NCBI GenBank assembly: GCA_030607875.1 | Contig: JAUWJD010000019.1 | Span: 1 to 58,213, forward strand | Source: Chloroflexota bacterium | Lineage (GTDB): Bacteria; Chloroflexota; Anaerolineae; UBA2200 | Direction: 5' to 3' | Length of the DNA: 58,213 bases | In this document: one piece after another, positions 50,370 through 58,213 of the stretch | How the letters are laid out: every line of letters starts with the position of its first letter | How positions within the stretch are numbered: the first letter of the stretch is position 1 | Made by a program: the position numbers and the translations under genes | The notes under the pieces: model-generated | The model's input: only the letters and a program-made list of their open reading frames with translations | Database searches by the model: none | Told to the model about the DNA's origin: nothing

Positions 50370-51716
50370 GTGAAGCTCTTCAACAAGGTACACGGAAGCA
50401 TCGTGTCAGCCGCAAGCATGATCGGGCAGAATCACGTTCCCTATCTACCGCAGGAACAAGTGTGGGAATTGCGCGACAAGCGCCTGAGGGGACTGGTGCG
50501 CTACGCGTCCAAGACGGTGCCCTACTACCGCGACCTCTTTCGGACACAGGACATTGACCCGGCGGACTTCCGAACGGCAGAGTATCTCGATCGCCTGCCT
50601 CTTCTGGACAAGGACACGGTACGGCGCAATCCGGAGCTTTTCCTTTCAGAGTCCGGGCATGGGCAGACGGCGGTGCCGTTCGTCACCGGTGGCACCACGG
50701 GTTCTCCACTCACAGTGTTCCATGACCGCCGCTCTTTGCTGCGCAACACGGGGTTCAACCGCCGAGAAAAGGACGTGATCAGGAACCTGCTGGGCGGCAA
50801 AGCGAGCTGGCGAACAGCGGCGATTGGATACCAGGGAGCTACCGGTGACACAGTGCGCCGGTTCCTGCGCCAGAATCGCTTCGGGCCCACCAGGTCCGGG
50901 CGGCTGCGATTTCGACTATCCGACCCAGTCGAAAGCATCATTGACGCGCTGAACGACAATCGGCCCGATGTCATCAGCGCTCATGGGTCCTACCTCGAAG
51001 CGCTGTTCCGCATGGTAGCAGTGCGCGGCATCCACCTCCACCTTCCGAAGGTCGTGTCCTACCGCTCGGACACCATGACCGACGCTGGCAAGCGTTTGAT
51101 CGAGGAAGATTTCGGCGTGCCCGTTATCTCGCGTTACAACGCCGTGGAGGATTTCAAGATCGGCTTCACCTGCGAGCAGCGGTCGGGATTCCACCTGCAC
51201 GAGGATCTCACTTACGTAAAGATCATCGACGGGGATGGACGTAGGGTGGGCCCTGGTGAGACAGGCGAGGTGGTGATTTCCAACCTGGTGAACCGCGGCA
51301 CGGTGCTGCTCAATTATCGCCTGGGGGACATCGCTGCCCTGTCGGGGGAGCGCTGCCCCTGCGGCCGTAGCTTTGTCATGCTGTGCGACCTGGAGGGGCG
51401 AGTCGAAGACATTGTGTACCTGCCAGACGGCGAGTTCATGCATCCCAGACTGGTTTGGAAAGTATTCAAGCATCGGCCAGGCGTTCTGCGCTACCAGTTG
51501 ATTCAGCACGCCCTGGACACATTCGAGCTGCGGCTGGCAACGCTCGATCGCGCTACGTTCGAGCGTGTGAGCGGCGAGGTGATCGTTGAGTTGCGCGCTC
51601 TCTTGGGGCCATCGGCCGTCATCGAGGCCGTGCACCAGGCCGAGTTCCAGCCCTACGCCGCTGGCAAGTTCAGGCCGGTGCTGTCGCTGCTCAAGGAGAG
51701 AGGTTCCTTCACATGA
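50370..51716 (+). CDS. CapK/PaaK-like adenylate-forming protein, C
   Basis: A GTG start has GGAGG 9 nt upstream. The 448 residues align with protein A (43177) end to end, sharing VSAASMIGQ, VPYYRDLFR, LLDKDTVRRNPELF, NTGFNRREKDVIRNLLGG and the whole C-terminus. One change is notable: the phosphate-binding loop reads TGGTTG (106-111) instead of TSGTTG. The gene lies between the binding-protein gene and its ATPase/permease partners, so it was probably copied there from the A gene. Confidence 0.87.
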   Translation: MKLFNKVHGSIVSAASMIGQNHVPYLPQEQVWELRDKRLRGLVRYASKTVPYYRDLFRTQDIDPADFRTAEYLDRLPLLDKDTVRRNPELFLSESGHGQTAVPFVTGGTTGSPLTVFHDRRSLLRNTGFNRREKDVIRNLLGGKASWRTAAIGYQGATGDTVRRFLRQNRFGPTRSGRLRFRLSDPVESIIDALNDNRPDVISAHGSYLEALFRMVAVRGIHLHLPKVVSYRSDTMTDAGKRLIEEDFGVPVISRYNAVEDFKIGFTCEQRSGFHLHEDLTYVKIIDGDGRRVGPGETGEVVISNLVNRGTVLLNYRLGDIAALSGERCPCGRSFVMLCDLEGRVEDIVYLPDGEFMHPRLVWKVFKHRPGVLRYQLIQHALDTFELRLATLDRATFERVSGEVIVELRALLGPSAVIEAVHQAEFQPYAAGKFRPVLSLLKERGSFT

Positions 51717-51759
51717 TGATGTGCAGCCGGGGTAAGGGAATTCCGGTGTCGAGGGGAGG

Positions 51760-51786
51760 TTGGTCTGGCGCAAGATTGTGTATAAT
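51760..51786 (+). promoter_or_regulatory. Possible promoter before the ABC ATPase
   Basis: TATAAT at 51781-51786 is 65 bp before the ATPase gene. The best -35 match (TTGGTC) is at a poor 15-bp spacing, so this is weak. Confidence 0.35.
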
Positions 51787-51850
51787 GTGACGCTAGGCTG
51801 GCCAGCTTCATCAGTGCAGCAAATCATACGGACGATCAACGGGACAGCGG

Positions 51851-52627
51851 ATGAGATTTGAGTGCCACAATCTGTGCAAAGTATACCTGACGCGAGACGG
51901 GTCGGTGACCGCCCTCGATGGCGTGACCTTTGCCGCTGAGCAAGAGGAATTTGTCTGCATCGTCGGGCCCAGTGGGTGTGGCAAGACGACGCTGTTGAAA
52001 CTGATTGCGGGACTGTTGGAACCTACTGTGGGACGGATCACCTTCGATTCAGACGCGGCGGACGGGCGTCTGCGCAGCGCCCTGGTATTTCAGGAGCACG
52101 GCGTCTTTCCCTGGATGACGGTGCTGGACAACGTGGCCTTTGGGCTGGAGATGCAGGGCGTGGGCCGGCAGGATCGCTACGCGCGGGCACGAGCTTTCAT
52201 CCGCAAGGTGGGGCTGAGTGCCTTCGCCAACAACTATCCGCACGAGCTGTCCGTCGGAATGCGCCAGCGGGTGGGCATCGCACGTGCTTTTGTCGCTGAC
52301 CCACAGGTGCTGCTGATGGATGAGCCATTCGGCTCCTTGGATGCACAGACCAAGCTGGTGCTCCAGGAAGAGCTGCTCCGCATCTGGAAGGATAACCGCA
52401 AGTTGGTGGTCTATGTCACCCACGACATCGAAGAGGCAGTGCTGCTGGCTGATCGGGTGCTGGTGATGAGCGGCCGCCCTGGGCGCATCCGAGAAGAGAT
52501 TCAGGTCCCGCTTGGCAGACCGCGGAACCTGTCGGACCGGGAGCGGCCGGAGGTTGTGGAAGTCAAATTGCGCATCTGGGGAATGCTAGAGGACGAAGTA
52601 CGCCAGGGACTGGAGATGCCAACATGA
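51851..52627 (+). CDS. ABC importer ATPase (SsuB/TauB-like)
   Basis: The 258-residue ATPase has Walker A GPSGCGKTT (39-47), the Q-loop FQEHGVFPWMTVLDNV, signature LSVGMRQR (133-140), Walker B VLLMDEPFGSLD and VTHDIEEAV. The FPWMT form of the Q-loop region is typical of the nitrate/sulfonate/taurine subfamily. It overlaps the permease gene by ATGA, so they are coupled. It would serve the binding protein at 49306. Confidence 0.92.
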   Translation: MRFECHNLCKVYLTRDGSVTALDGVTFAAEQEEFVCIVGPSGCGKTTLLKLIAGLLEPTVGRITFDSDAADGRLRSALVFQEHGVFPWMTVLDNVAFGLEMQGVGRQDRYARARAFIRKVGLSAFANNYPHELSVGMRQRVGIARAFVADPQVLLMDEPFGSLDAQTKLVLQEELLRIWKDNRKLVVYVTHDIEEAVLLADRVLVMSGRPGRIREEIQVPLGRPRNLSDRERPEVVEVKLRIWGMLEDEVRQGLEMPT

Positions 52628-53394
52628 AGAAAACGATGCGCTTGGAGCGGTGGCTGCCGGTAGCGCTCGTGGCCGGGATCCTGGCGGTGTGGGAGTGGCA
52701 GGTCAGCGCTGGCAGGATGTCCGCGCTGTTTTTTCCTGCCCCTTCGACCATTGCGGCAACCTTTGCTCGATTGCTGACCACCTGCGTGCTGCCAGCCAAC
52801 ATTGTGGCCACTCTGTCACGGGTGTTCGTCGGTCTGGCGCTGGGTGCCATACCTGGCTTGATTCTGGGCCTGGCAATGGGTTCGTCGAGTCGCTTGCGGG
52901 CGGTCTTTGATCCGCTCATCGCTGCCCTGCATCCGCTGCCCAAGATTGCCGTGCTGCCGCTGATCATGATCATCTTTGGCATTGGCGAGACGTCCAAGGT
53001 GGTGGTGGTCGCCATTGCCTGTTTCTTTCCGATGCTGATCAGTACGGCAGCCGGCGTGCGACAGATCCACCCCATCTACTTCGAGGTGGCCGAGAACTAC
53101 GGTGGGCGTCTGCTGCAGGTGTTCACCCGGGTGGTGCTGCCCGGCAGCCTGCCCCTGGTGCTGAGTGGCCTGCGGCTGGCCCTGAACACTGCGCTGCTGC
53201 TGGCCATTGCAGTGGAGTTAGTATCCGCACGGGAAGGACTGGGCTCGATGATCTGGTTTGCCTGGGAAACGCTGCGCACCGAGGAGCTCTACGCGACCTT
53301 GGCCACGACGGCTGCTCTGGGGATCAGTTTCAACATTGTCGTGCAGTATCTGACGGCCAAGCTGGTGCCTTGGCAGGTGGAGCGGGAGGGCTGA
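52624..53394 (+). CDS. ABC importer permease (SsuC/TauC-like)
   Basis: The 256-residue protein has about six membrane segments and the EAA loop EVAENYGGRLLQVFTRVVLPGSLPLVLSGLRLAL. It belongs with the ATPase (4-bp overlap) and the NMT1-type binding protein as one importer. The C-terminus ends in a short charged tail (PWQVEREG). The substrate is not readable from the sequence. Confidence 0.92.
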   Translation: MKKTMRLERWLPVALVAGILAVWEWQVSAGRMSALFFPAPSTIAATFARLLTTCVLPANIVATLSRVFVGLALGAIPGLILGLAMGSSSRLRAVFDPLIAALHPLPKIAVLPLIMIIFGIGETSKVVVVAIACFFPMLISTAAGVRQIHPIYFEVAENYGGRLLQVFTRVVLPGSLPLVLSGLRLALNTALLLAIAVELVSAREGLGSMIWFAWETLRTEELYATLATTAALGISFNIVVQYLTAKLVPWQVEREG

Positions 53395-53456
53395 ACGCAG
53401 TTACCGCTTGGCAGTCTACGGTTGGCAGTTTCTGGTCGACGCTCTACTCCTCACGT

Positions 53457-53485
53457 TTCACCACGTACCCTTTCTGTGGTACAAT
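53457..53485 (+). promoter_or_regulatory. Promoter fitting a leaderless HAD gene (TTCACC-17-TACAAT)
   Basis: TACAAT ends at 53485 and the ATG of the HAD gene is at 53494, so transcription would begin within about two bases of the start codon. TTCACC at 53457-53462 is at the ideal 17-bp spacing. No ribosome binding site precedes the ATG. Confidence 0.55.
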
Positions 53486-53493
53486 GCTGCGTC

Positions 53494-54150
53494 ATGGGCA
53501 ACATTGTAGCTTACTTTGACATGGATCGCACTATCCTTAGCGACAGCTCAGGCATACTCTACATGCGCTATCTGTGGCGGCAGGGGGATGTGAGTCGCCT
53601 GGCGATGCTGCGCGCCTATTGGTATGCTGTGTTGTACAAACTGGGCTATTTCAACTACCCTGCTGTGGCGGCCAAGCTGGCTGCGACTGCGGCCGATAAC
53701 AGCGAAGAAGAGACTCGGGCTTTCTGCCAGCGCTGGTTCGAGGAGATGGCGGTGAACTATATCGCCGAAAAAGCGGTGCAGCGGATGGAAAAGCACCGCG
53801 CTCAGGGGCATCTGGTGACGATCATCTCGGCCTCTACGCCCTACGTGGTCGGACCGGTGGCCAGGCACTTGGGTGTTGGGGACTATTTGTGCACTCAGTT
53901 GGAAGTGGTCGATGGGCGTTTCACTGGGAGGATCATCGAACCAGCTTGCTACGGCCCAGGCAAAGTATACTGGGCTCAGGAGTTTGCCAGGCGACATAAT
54001 GCCGAGCTCGCTCAAGCCTACGCCTATACCGATAGCCACTCGGATCGCGCCCTGCTCGAGCGGGTGGGGCATCCTGTCGCTGTGAACCCTGATCCGCGTT
54101 TAAAGGCACTGGCTGCCAGCCACGGCTGGCCAGTGGATTACTTCTACTAG
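53494..54150 (+). CDS. HAD-IB phosphatase (SerB/CicA-like)
   Basis: The ATG at 53494 (MGNIVAYFDMDRTIL) is preferred; the frame opening at 53422 gives a non-homologous extension. The 218-residue protein has motif I DMDRTI (Asp9 nucleophile, Asp11), a helical cap, motif II IISASTP, motif III Lys in GPGKVYWAQ and motif IV YTDSHSDRALLE. HAD-IB enzymes dephosphorylate phosphoserine, lysophosphatidic acid or similar small phosphates. There is no signal peptide, so it is cytosolic. The physiological substrate is unknown. Confidence 0.9.
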   Translation: MGNIVAYFDMDRTILSDSSGILYMRYLWRQGDVSRLAMLRAYWYAVLYKLGYFNYPAVAAKLAATAADNSEEETRAFCQRWFEEMAVNYIAEKAVQRMEKHRAQGHLVTIISASTPYVVGPVARHLGVGDYLCTQLEVVDGRFTGRIIEPACYGPGKVYWAQEFARRHNAELAQAYAYTDSHSDRALLERVGHPVAVNPDPRLKALAASHGWPVDYFY

Positions 54151-54164
54151 GCGCGGGTTTCGCG

Positions 54165-54211
54165 GAGCCTGAGGCGGTTCCCAGGTTGTATCCGCGCGTT
54201 TGCTCAGGCTC
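54165..54211. terminator. Inverted repeat between convergent HAD and sigma factor genes
   Basis: GAGCCTGAG (54165-54173) and CTCAGGCTC (54203-54211) form a 9-bp stem, and GCGCGG/CCGCGC pair further. The right arm covers the stop codon of the sigma factor gene. It could stop transcription from both sides, though T-runs are weak. Confidence 0.5.
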
Positions 54212-55400
54212 AGCTCATATAGTCCTGCAGTTGGCGACTGCGGCTGGGGTGTCGCAGGCGACGGAGAGCCTTGCGTTCTATTTGCCGTATGCGCTCGCGG
54301 GTCAGGCCGAATTTGGCCCCCACCTCTTTGAGTGTGTAGGCACGGCCATCTTGCAGCCCGAAGCGTAGGCGGAGAATGCGCGCTTCTCGCGGCGTCAGGG
54401 TGGCCAGAACTTGTTCCATCTTCTCGGCCAGCAAGCTTTTCGTGGTTTCCTCTGTAGGCGTGAGGCTTTGCTTATCCTCGATAAAGTCGCCCAATTCGCT
54501 GTCCTGTTCCTCGCCGACAGGCTTCTCCAGGGACAACGGCCGGCGTGAGACGCGCATCAGCCAGCGCACCCGCGTGGGACTCATGCCCATTCGCTGACCG
54601 ATTTCCTTTGGTGTGGGCCTTTGCGATCTGTGCTGCTCCAGGTACTGCGCAGTGCGATACAGTTTGCGAATGCGGTCGCCTACGTGAGCTGGCAAGCGGA
54701 TGATACGGCCCTGCTGTCCCAAGGCTCGGGTGATGCTCTGGCGGATCCACCACGTGGCATAAGTGCTGAATTTGCACCCACGCAAGTAGTCGAATTTCTC
54801 AACGGCCTTGATCAATCCCAGGTTGCCTTCCTGGATCAGATCGAGGAAGGGCACGCCGTGCCCCATGTAGCGCTTGGCAATGCTGACGACGAGGCGCGTG
54901 TTGGCTTCGATCAGGTGACTTCGTGCCTGGTTTCCGATCTCAGCCTGGCGCAGGTACTTTTCGCGAAGTGAAGGACTCTGTCTTCCCTTGGTCAGCCTTC
55001 TTTGTGCGATTTTAGCGCGTTCGATCTGCTTGGCCAGCCGGATTTCTTCTTCGCGTGTTAGCAAGGGAACGCTGGCCATCTGCCTGAGGTACAGGCTGAT
55101 AGAGTCGTGACTGCCGATGCCGCTGAGGTCAGCCGCGCGCGCGGCTTTTTCAGGTTCCTCACCCTCTTCGCCGGCAGCCTTTTGAGGTCCCCGTCGCTCG
55201 TTGTCTTCGCCAGGGGTGATGATCTCGATTCCCTGGTTATAGAGGAACATCATCAGCTCAGCGAGCTTGGGCAAGTCCTTGTCGGCCTCTGGAAACAGTT
55301 CCAGCACATCTTCTACGGTGAGGTAGCCCTGGTCTTCTGCCTTGTCTATCAGTGCTTCTGCTGCGGCCAGAGGATCTGTTTTGGATGAGATTGAGCTCAT
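54210..55400 (-). CDS. rpoD: Primary sigma factor (sigma-70 group 1)
   Basis: The 396-residue protein has a short region 1.1 and an acidic linker. It also has region 1.2 (DSISLYLRQMASVPLLTREEE), region 2 (GNLGLIKAVEKFDYLRGCKF and TYATWWIRQSITRAL), region 3 and region 4.2 (YTLKEVGAKFGLTRERIRQI then ERKALRRLRHPSRS). The spacing of the promoters seen in this window (TTGACA and TATAAT, 17 bp) fits recognition by such a factor. The gene has a perfect promoter at 55701-55729 and a roughly 295-nt leader that contains a transposon-derived hairpin. Confidence 0.96.
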   Translation of the reverse strand: MSSISSKTDPLAAAEALIDKAEDQGYLTVEDVLELFPEADKDLPKLAELMMFLYNQGIEIITPGEDNERRGPQKAAGEEGEEPEKAARAADLSGIGSHDSISLYLRQMASVPLLTREEEIRLAKQIERAKIAQRRLTKGRQSPSLREKYLRQAEIGNQARSHLIEANTRLVVSIAKRYMGHGVPFLDLIQEGNLGLIKAVEKFDYLRGCKFSTYATWWIRQSITRALGQQGRIIRLPAHVGDRIRKLYRTAQYLEQHRSQRPTPKEIGQRMGMSPTRVRWLMRVSRRPLSLEKPVGEEQDSELGDFIEDKQSLTPTEETTKSLLAEKMEQVLATLTPREARILRLRFGLQDGRAYTLKEVGAKFGLTRERIRQIERKALRRLRHPSRSRQLQDYMS

Positions 55401-55425
55401 GCGCTTGTCTTGCCTCTGCCTTTTA

Positions 55426-55519
55426 CTGCTTCGTGCACCGAAGGTTGCTAAACCCCTTTGGCTCGATTATCGCATGAGAACGACTGCCTGAGTTTAGCAA
55501 CCTTCGGCGCAGTACTCTG
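55426..55519. mobile_element. Miniature inverted-repeat element, copy 2 (94 bp, TA-flanked)
   Basis: CTGCTTCGTGCACCGAAGG continuing TTGCTAAAC at the left, and GTTTAGCAACCTTCGGCGCA then GTACTCTG at the right, match copy 1 (1599-1738) in reverse orientation. TA flanks both ends (55424-55425 and 55520-55521). The middle is shorter than in copy 1. It lies in the transcribed leader of the sigma factor gene, ending 26 nt before its start codon, so the mRNA would carry a strong hairpin there. Confidence 0.85.
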
Positions 55520-55700
55520 TAGCTAGGAATGGACCTGCTTGAGGCTCAGCCTGGCGTGACATAACACAAAGTGAGGGCCCTCGTATCGCTGAGAAGGCCT
55601 GTCGGTGCGGTAGCTAGAATGCTGGGGCGTAGCTTGGACAAGCCAAAATGCCCAACGTGGAAGTGGGCGAACTGGGATATCCTGCTCCGCATCTACGCCT

Positions 55701-55729
55701 ATTATACAAGATTTGAGGCATCATGTCAA
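55701..55729 (-). promoter_or_regulatory. Perfect sigma-70 promoter of the sigma factor gene
   Basis: On the minus strand TTGACA (55724-55729), 17 bp and TATAAT (55701-55706) match the consensus at all twelve positions. It reads toward the sigma factor gene with a start site near 55694. The rest of the 450-bp gap (55401-55848) holds only the miniature element and no gene. Confidence 0.85.
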
Positions 55730-55848
55730 ACTTCACTATCTGGTTTACCTGTTACAGCGCAGTAGCCGGAGCATTCTGGATTCTCGCAGACTGGGAGAAT
55801 CTTGGCGCAGTGCACTTGCTGGGAGCTGTGTGCCCACCTGCGAGTGCG

Positions 55849-57099
55849 TCAGCGCTCGGTGAGGGCGAAGGGGTTGCGCACGTACATGCCAGGCGGATAG
55901 GGCCTGATCACAGCTTGAATTGCTGTTGGGCCTGGCGGCTGATTGGGTTGCGAAGCCCACAAGAAGCGCCCCAGCCGCTCTGCCTCGGCGTGCAACGCGT
56001 CCTGCTGCGCATCATCCCACACTAGCAATTCCATGATGTGCTCTCGCTGCTGCCAGACGCCGACAATGCTGCCATTGGTCCAGACAGTGGCGAAAGGGTT
56101 GCCCGCCCGGTCAAAGACTTGGTCGTAGTGCTCCGGGTCCAGAAAGCGACGGCGATCGCGGTAGCCCATGATGTAAGGGTCCAGGCTGGGCAGCAGGTTC
56201 ACATTCGGCTCGCTGCTGCGCTCTAGAGCCTCCAGCCGCTGTTGGTCCACGGCCAGCATCAAATGGTCCCCTGGCAGGCCCTCGATCTCAACCTCCACAA
56301 GCTCGCCACTCAAGGACGACAGGGCTTTTTTCGTCTCTCTCTTGGTGAAACCGCTCCACCAGGCGATGTCCTCGAACGTGGCTGGGCCAAGAGCGTCGAG
56401 ATACCACCTCACTAGCTCAGCCTGGGCCACGTCTGGCGTTGTGGCGTTCAGATCCACATCGGGCAACCAGCTAGGCAGCAGGGCATACTGGTGCAGGTTG
56501 CTGCGCCAACTGCCGCGAGGTCGGGCTCTCACCAGCAGTCCGCGCACACAAAGTCCAGAGATCAGCCTGGTGCCGATGCTGAACTGGCCACCGTAGGCTT
56601 TTCCTGGAGCATATTCGAAGCGCGCCTTCAGTTCCGGGACGGACTCGCCCAACTCCGCCATCGTGGCGGACCCTCGTGCGGCCACAGCCGTGACAATGCG
56701 CTGCTGCAGGCCTTCCAGTGTCTGCGCCTGTTCCCCTTCTCCACAGATCCCAGCCCATACCAGGGCCCTGCTCATATCCCGCTGGAAGCGCCGCTCCAGG
56801 CGCTGCCGGGTGGCCTGAAAAAAGACGGGAAGGTGGGCAGATGGAATGATGTGCACCGTAGCTCGCATGCACATTCTGCGCACCAGCCGTCGTGTCTGGT
56901 ACAGTTCGGTGTCGAGTTGTTGGCGTTGGAATCGCCTCAGCCTGCTCCACAGCGAGAGGTAGGGATTGGGTGCCCCTGTGGCGTGCAAGGCGCAGATGTC
57001 TTGCACAACCGATAGCACATCATCTCCACGCGTTTGTGGTGCAAGGTGCTGTTTGCACAGCAAGAATCGGTTAACCCGGTCGAGTTGGATTACAGGCAT
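55849..57099 (-). CDS. Winged-helix DNA glycosylase-like protein (AlkZ/YcaQ-type, HTH_42)
   Basis: The ATG at 57099 has GAGG 6 nt upstream; the frame extends 100 residues further without homology. The 416-residue protein shows the HTH_42 layout: LCKQHLAPQTRGDDVLSVVQDICALHATGAPNPYLSLWSR, RLVRRMCMRATVHIIP, LLPSLDPYIMGYRDRRRFLDP and a late VWTNGSIVGVW. Its relative AlkZ removes interstrand cross-links as a DNA glycosylase using a QxQ/QxD motif. Here that motif is not clearly placed, so catalysis is unproven. It is cytosolic and a single gene. Confidence 0.85.
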   Translation of the reverse strand: MPVIQLDRVNRFLLCKQHLAPQTRGDDVLSVVQDICALHATGAPNPYLSLWSRLRRFQRQQLDTELYQTRRLVRRMCMRATVHIIPSAHLPVFFQATRQRLERRFQRDMSRALVWAGICGEGEQAQTLEGLQQRIVTAVAARGSATMAELGESVPELKARFEYAPGKAYGGQFSIGTRLISGLCVRGLLVRARPRGSWRSNLHQYALLPSWLPDVDLNATTPDVAQAELVRWYLDALGPATFEDIAWWSGFTKRETKKALSSLSGELVEVEIEGLPGDHLMLAVDQQRLEALERSSEPNVNLLPSLDPYIMGYRDRRRFLDPEHYDQVFDRAGNPFATVWTNGSIVGVWQQREHIMELLVWDDAQQDALHAEAERLGRFLWASQPNQPPGPTAIQAVIRPYPPGMYVRNPFALTER

Positions 57100-57191
57100 C
57101 TCTTGCCTCGGCTGTGATGGGACAGGTTTGGGAAGGAATCGGCCATCTCCTTCGATTGTCGGCAGTGCGGCAGGACGGTCATGCGGGTGTC

Positions 57192-58213
57192 CTACTGACG
57201 TTGAGGGACAACTCTGTGAACGGGCATCACGGGCAGTGTCCCCGGCCTCGCGGCTGGCTGGCGAGCGTTCCTGCCAGGGTCCTGCTGTGGATGCACGGCC
57301 CCGGAATGGGAGACGAACTTGCGCACGACGATGTCGTCCACGTAGGCGCCTTCTGCAGAGTTCCCGCCCGAGTCGCTTCTGAACTCGAACGCCAGCCACA
57401 CGTTGGACTGTCCCGTCAGATCGCCCAAGTGAGGGACATCGGTCAGGTCAAGTTCCCCCTCCAACCATCCTGTGGAGTCCCCCCACCGCAAGTAGCCGTG
57501 AAACCGGACGCCATCCGTTGAGGCCATCCACAGGATTCGGTCGTATGTTCCGGCCGAGTTCAGCCAGAAGCGGAAGGATAGATGAGCCGCGGTTGCATCG
57601 GCCAGGCTGAAGGGGCCGTAGATCATCCAACTCGCCACGTCATCAGGGTAGTGACTGCCGCAGGTGAGGGGAGGGCCGTTCGCCGTGCCCCCCCACCGCC
57701 CAGCCGCTGTAGGAACCGCTGTAGGGCCGGCAGTCGCGCTGTCCCCAGTAGTATTGGCCGGCGCCGTGTGAAGCAAGCCGCCACGGTCCTGGAAAAGCGC
57801 CTTCGAAATCCTGTTCCACGATGGTCACCCACTGGCCAGGCACCGCTCGCTTCAACACAATGGGCAGCAGCACGCAGTACGACCGGGGAGGCCGCGTCAG
57901 CGTCGGCGTTTGGGTCGGTGTTGCCGTGAAGGTGAAAGGCGGAGTCAAAGTACGTGTGGGTGTGGAAGTGGCGGTCGATGTCGGCGTGGGCATCTCTGTG
58001 CCGGTGGTTGTAGGCGTTGGCGTGTCTGTCTGTGTAGCTGAAGGTACCGTCGTAGGCGATGCGGTCGCCGTTGGCGTCATTCCAGCAACGGATGTGGTAA
58101 TCTGGTCTACGCAAAAGCCCCACAAGGACACCGAGTAGTCCGAAGTGAGCTGCACGCGGACAACACGACCCGGAATGGCGTCACTCCACAGACCAGCGTC
58201 AGAGAGCCCGTCG
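57192..58213 (-). pseudogene. Exported protein with Thr/Pro-rich linker, frameshifted and cut by window end
   Basis: The frame is open from the window edge (58213), so the 5' end lies outside. It encodes SLWGFCVDQITTSV, then a 45-residue Thr/Pro linker, then SYCVLLPIVLKRAVPGQWVT. A jelly-roll-like domain (DFEGAFPGPWRLAS to YSGSYSGWAVGG) follows. At a run of seven C (57688-57694, G on the coding strand) the frame shifts by one and the domain resumes as ANGPPLTCGSHYPDDVASW through AYVDDIVVRKF. This carbohydrate-binding-like fold is common in exported proteins of this group. The break may be a sequencing error, a phase-variable site or a true lesion. Confidence 0.75.

Overview
The window looks like a chromosomal piece of a high-G+C Gram-positive-walled or monoderm-like bacterium, most likely a member of the Chloroflexota (Anaerolineae-like). 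This is inferred from protein style: large exported proteins built from fibronectin-like modules, Thr/Pro-rich linkers, a recurrent Y-L-P-(hydrophobic) tail, lipoproteins with repeated domains, a PhnC/PhnE pair, heterodimeric ABC exporters and a primary sigma factor. No rRNA, tRNA, CRISPR array or intact transposase was seen.

Layout. (1) 1-8.5 kb: exported surface proteins. Two related fibronectin-module proteins share a C-terminal domain and duplicated 3' flanks. They are followed by a 1042-residue adhesin-like protein with about 40 fifteen-residue repeats and a C-terminal S74 intramolecular chaperone, and by a small exported partner. Small inverted-repeat elements and promoter-leader-terminator units sit between them. 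(2) 8.6-14.6 kb: an AT-richer methyltransferase flanked by two near-identical leader/terminator sequences, then two lipoproteins whose first ~640 bp are almost the same DNA. (3) 14.6-19.5 kb: a DUF5677-like protein, an unassigned protein, flavodoxin, radC, and debris of a second radC and of comM. (4) 19.5-34.2 kb, all minus strand: MFS transporter, sulfite-oxidase-like enzyme, DinB-like protein, heterodimeric ABC exporter, then a phosphorus-scavenging set (glycerophosphodiesterase, a double-domain 5'-nucleotidase, PhnE and PhnC but no PhnD). (5) 34.5-53.4 kb, plus strand: an unusual biosynthetic/export locus. It holds an Fe-S protein, a methyltransferase, a DegT/DnrJ aminotransferase, three tandem FemAB/GNAT-like transferases, an acyl-carrier-protein/CapK chimera, four adenylate-forming (CapK/PaaK-like) proteins, a lipid-linked-oligosaccharide-type flippase and an NMT1-type ABC importer. 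No glycosyltransferase was recognised. (6) 53.4-58.2 kb: a HAD phosphatase, the primary sigma factor, a winged-helix AlkZ-like protein and the frameshifted C-terminal part of another exported protein running off the window.

The most notable structures are as follows. A TA-flanked miniature inverted-repeat element occurs twice: once with a matching empty site in the duplicated flank, and once in the leader of the sigma factor gene. An 11-G run lies inside the adhesin gene. The 35-53 kb locus combines carboxylate activation, amine formation, FemAB-like transfer and flipping, and could assemble an undescribed acylated or aminoacylated envelope compound. That last point is inference from gene families only.
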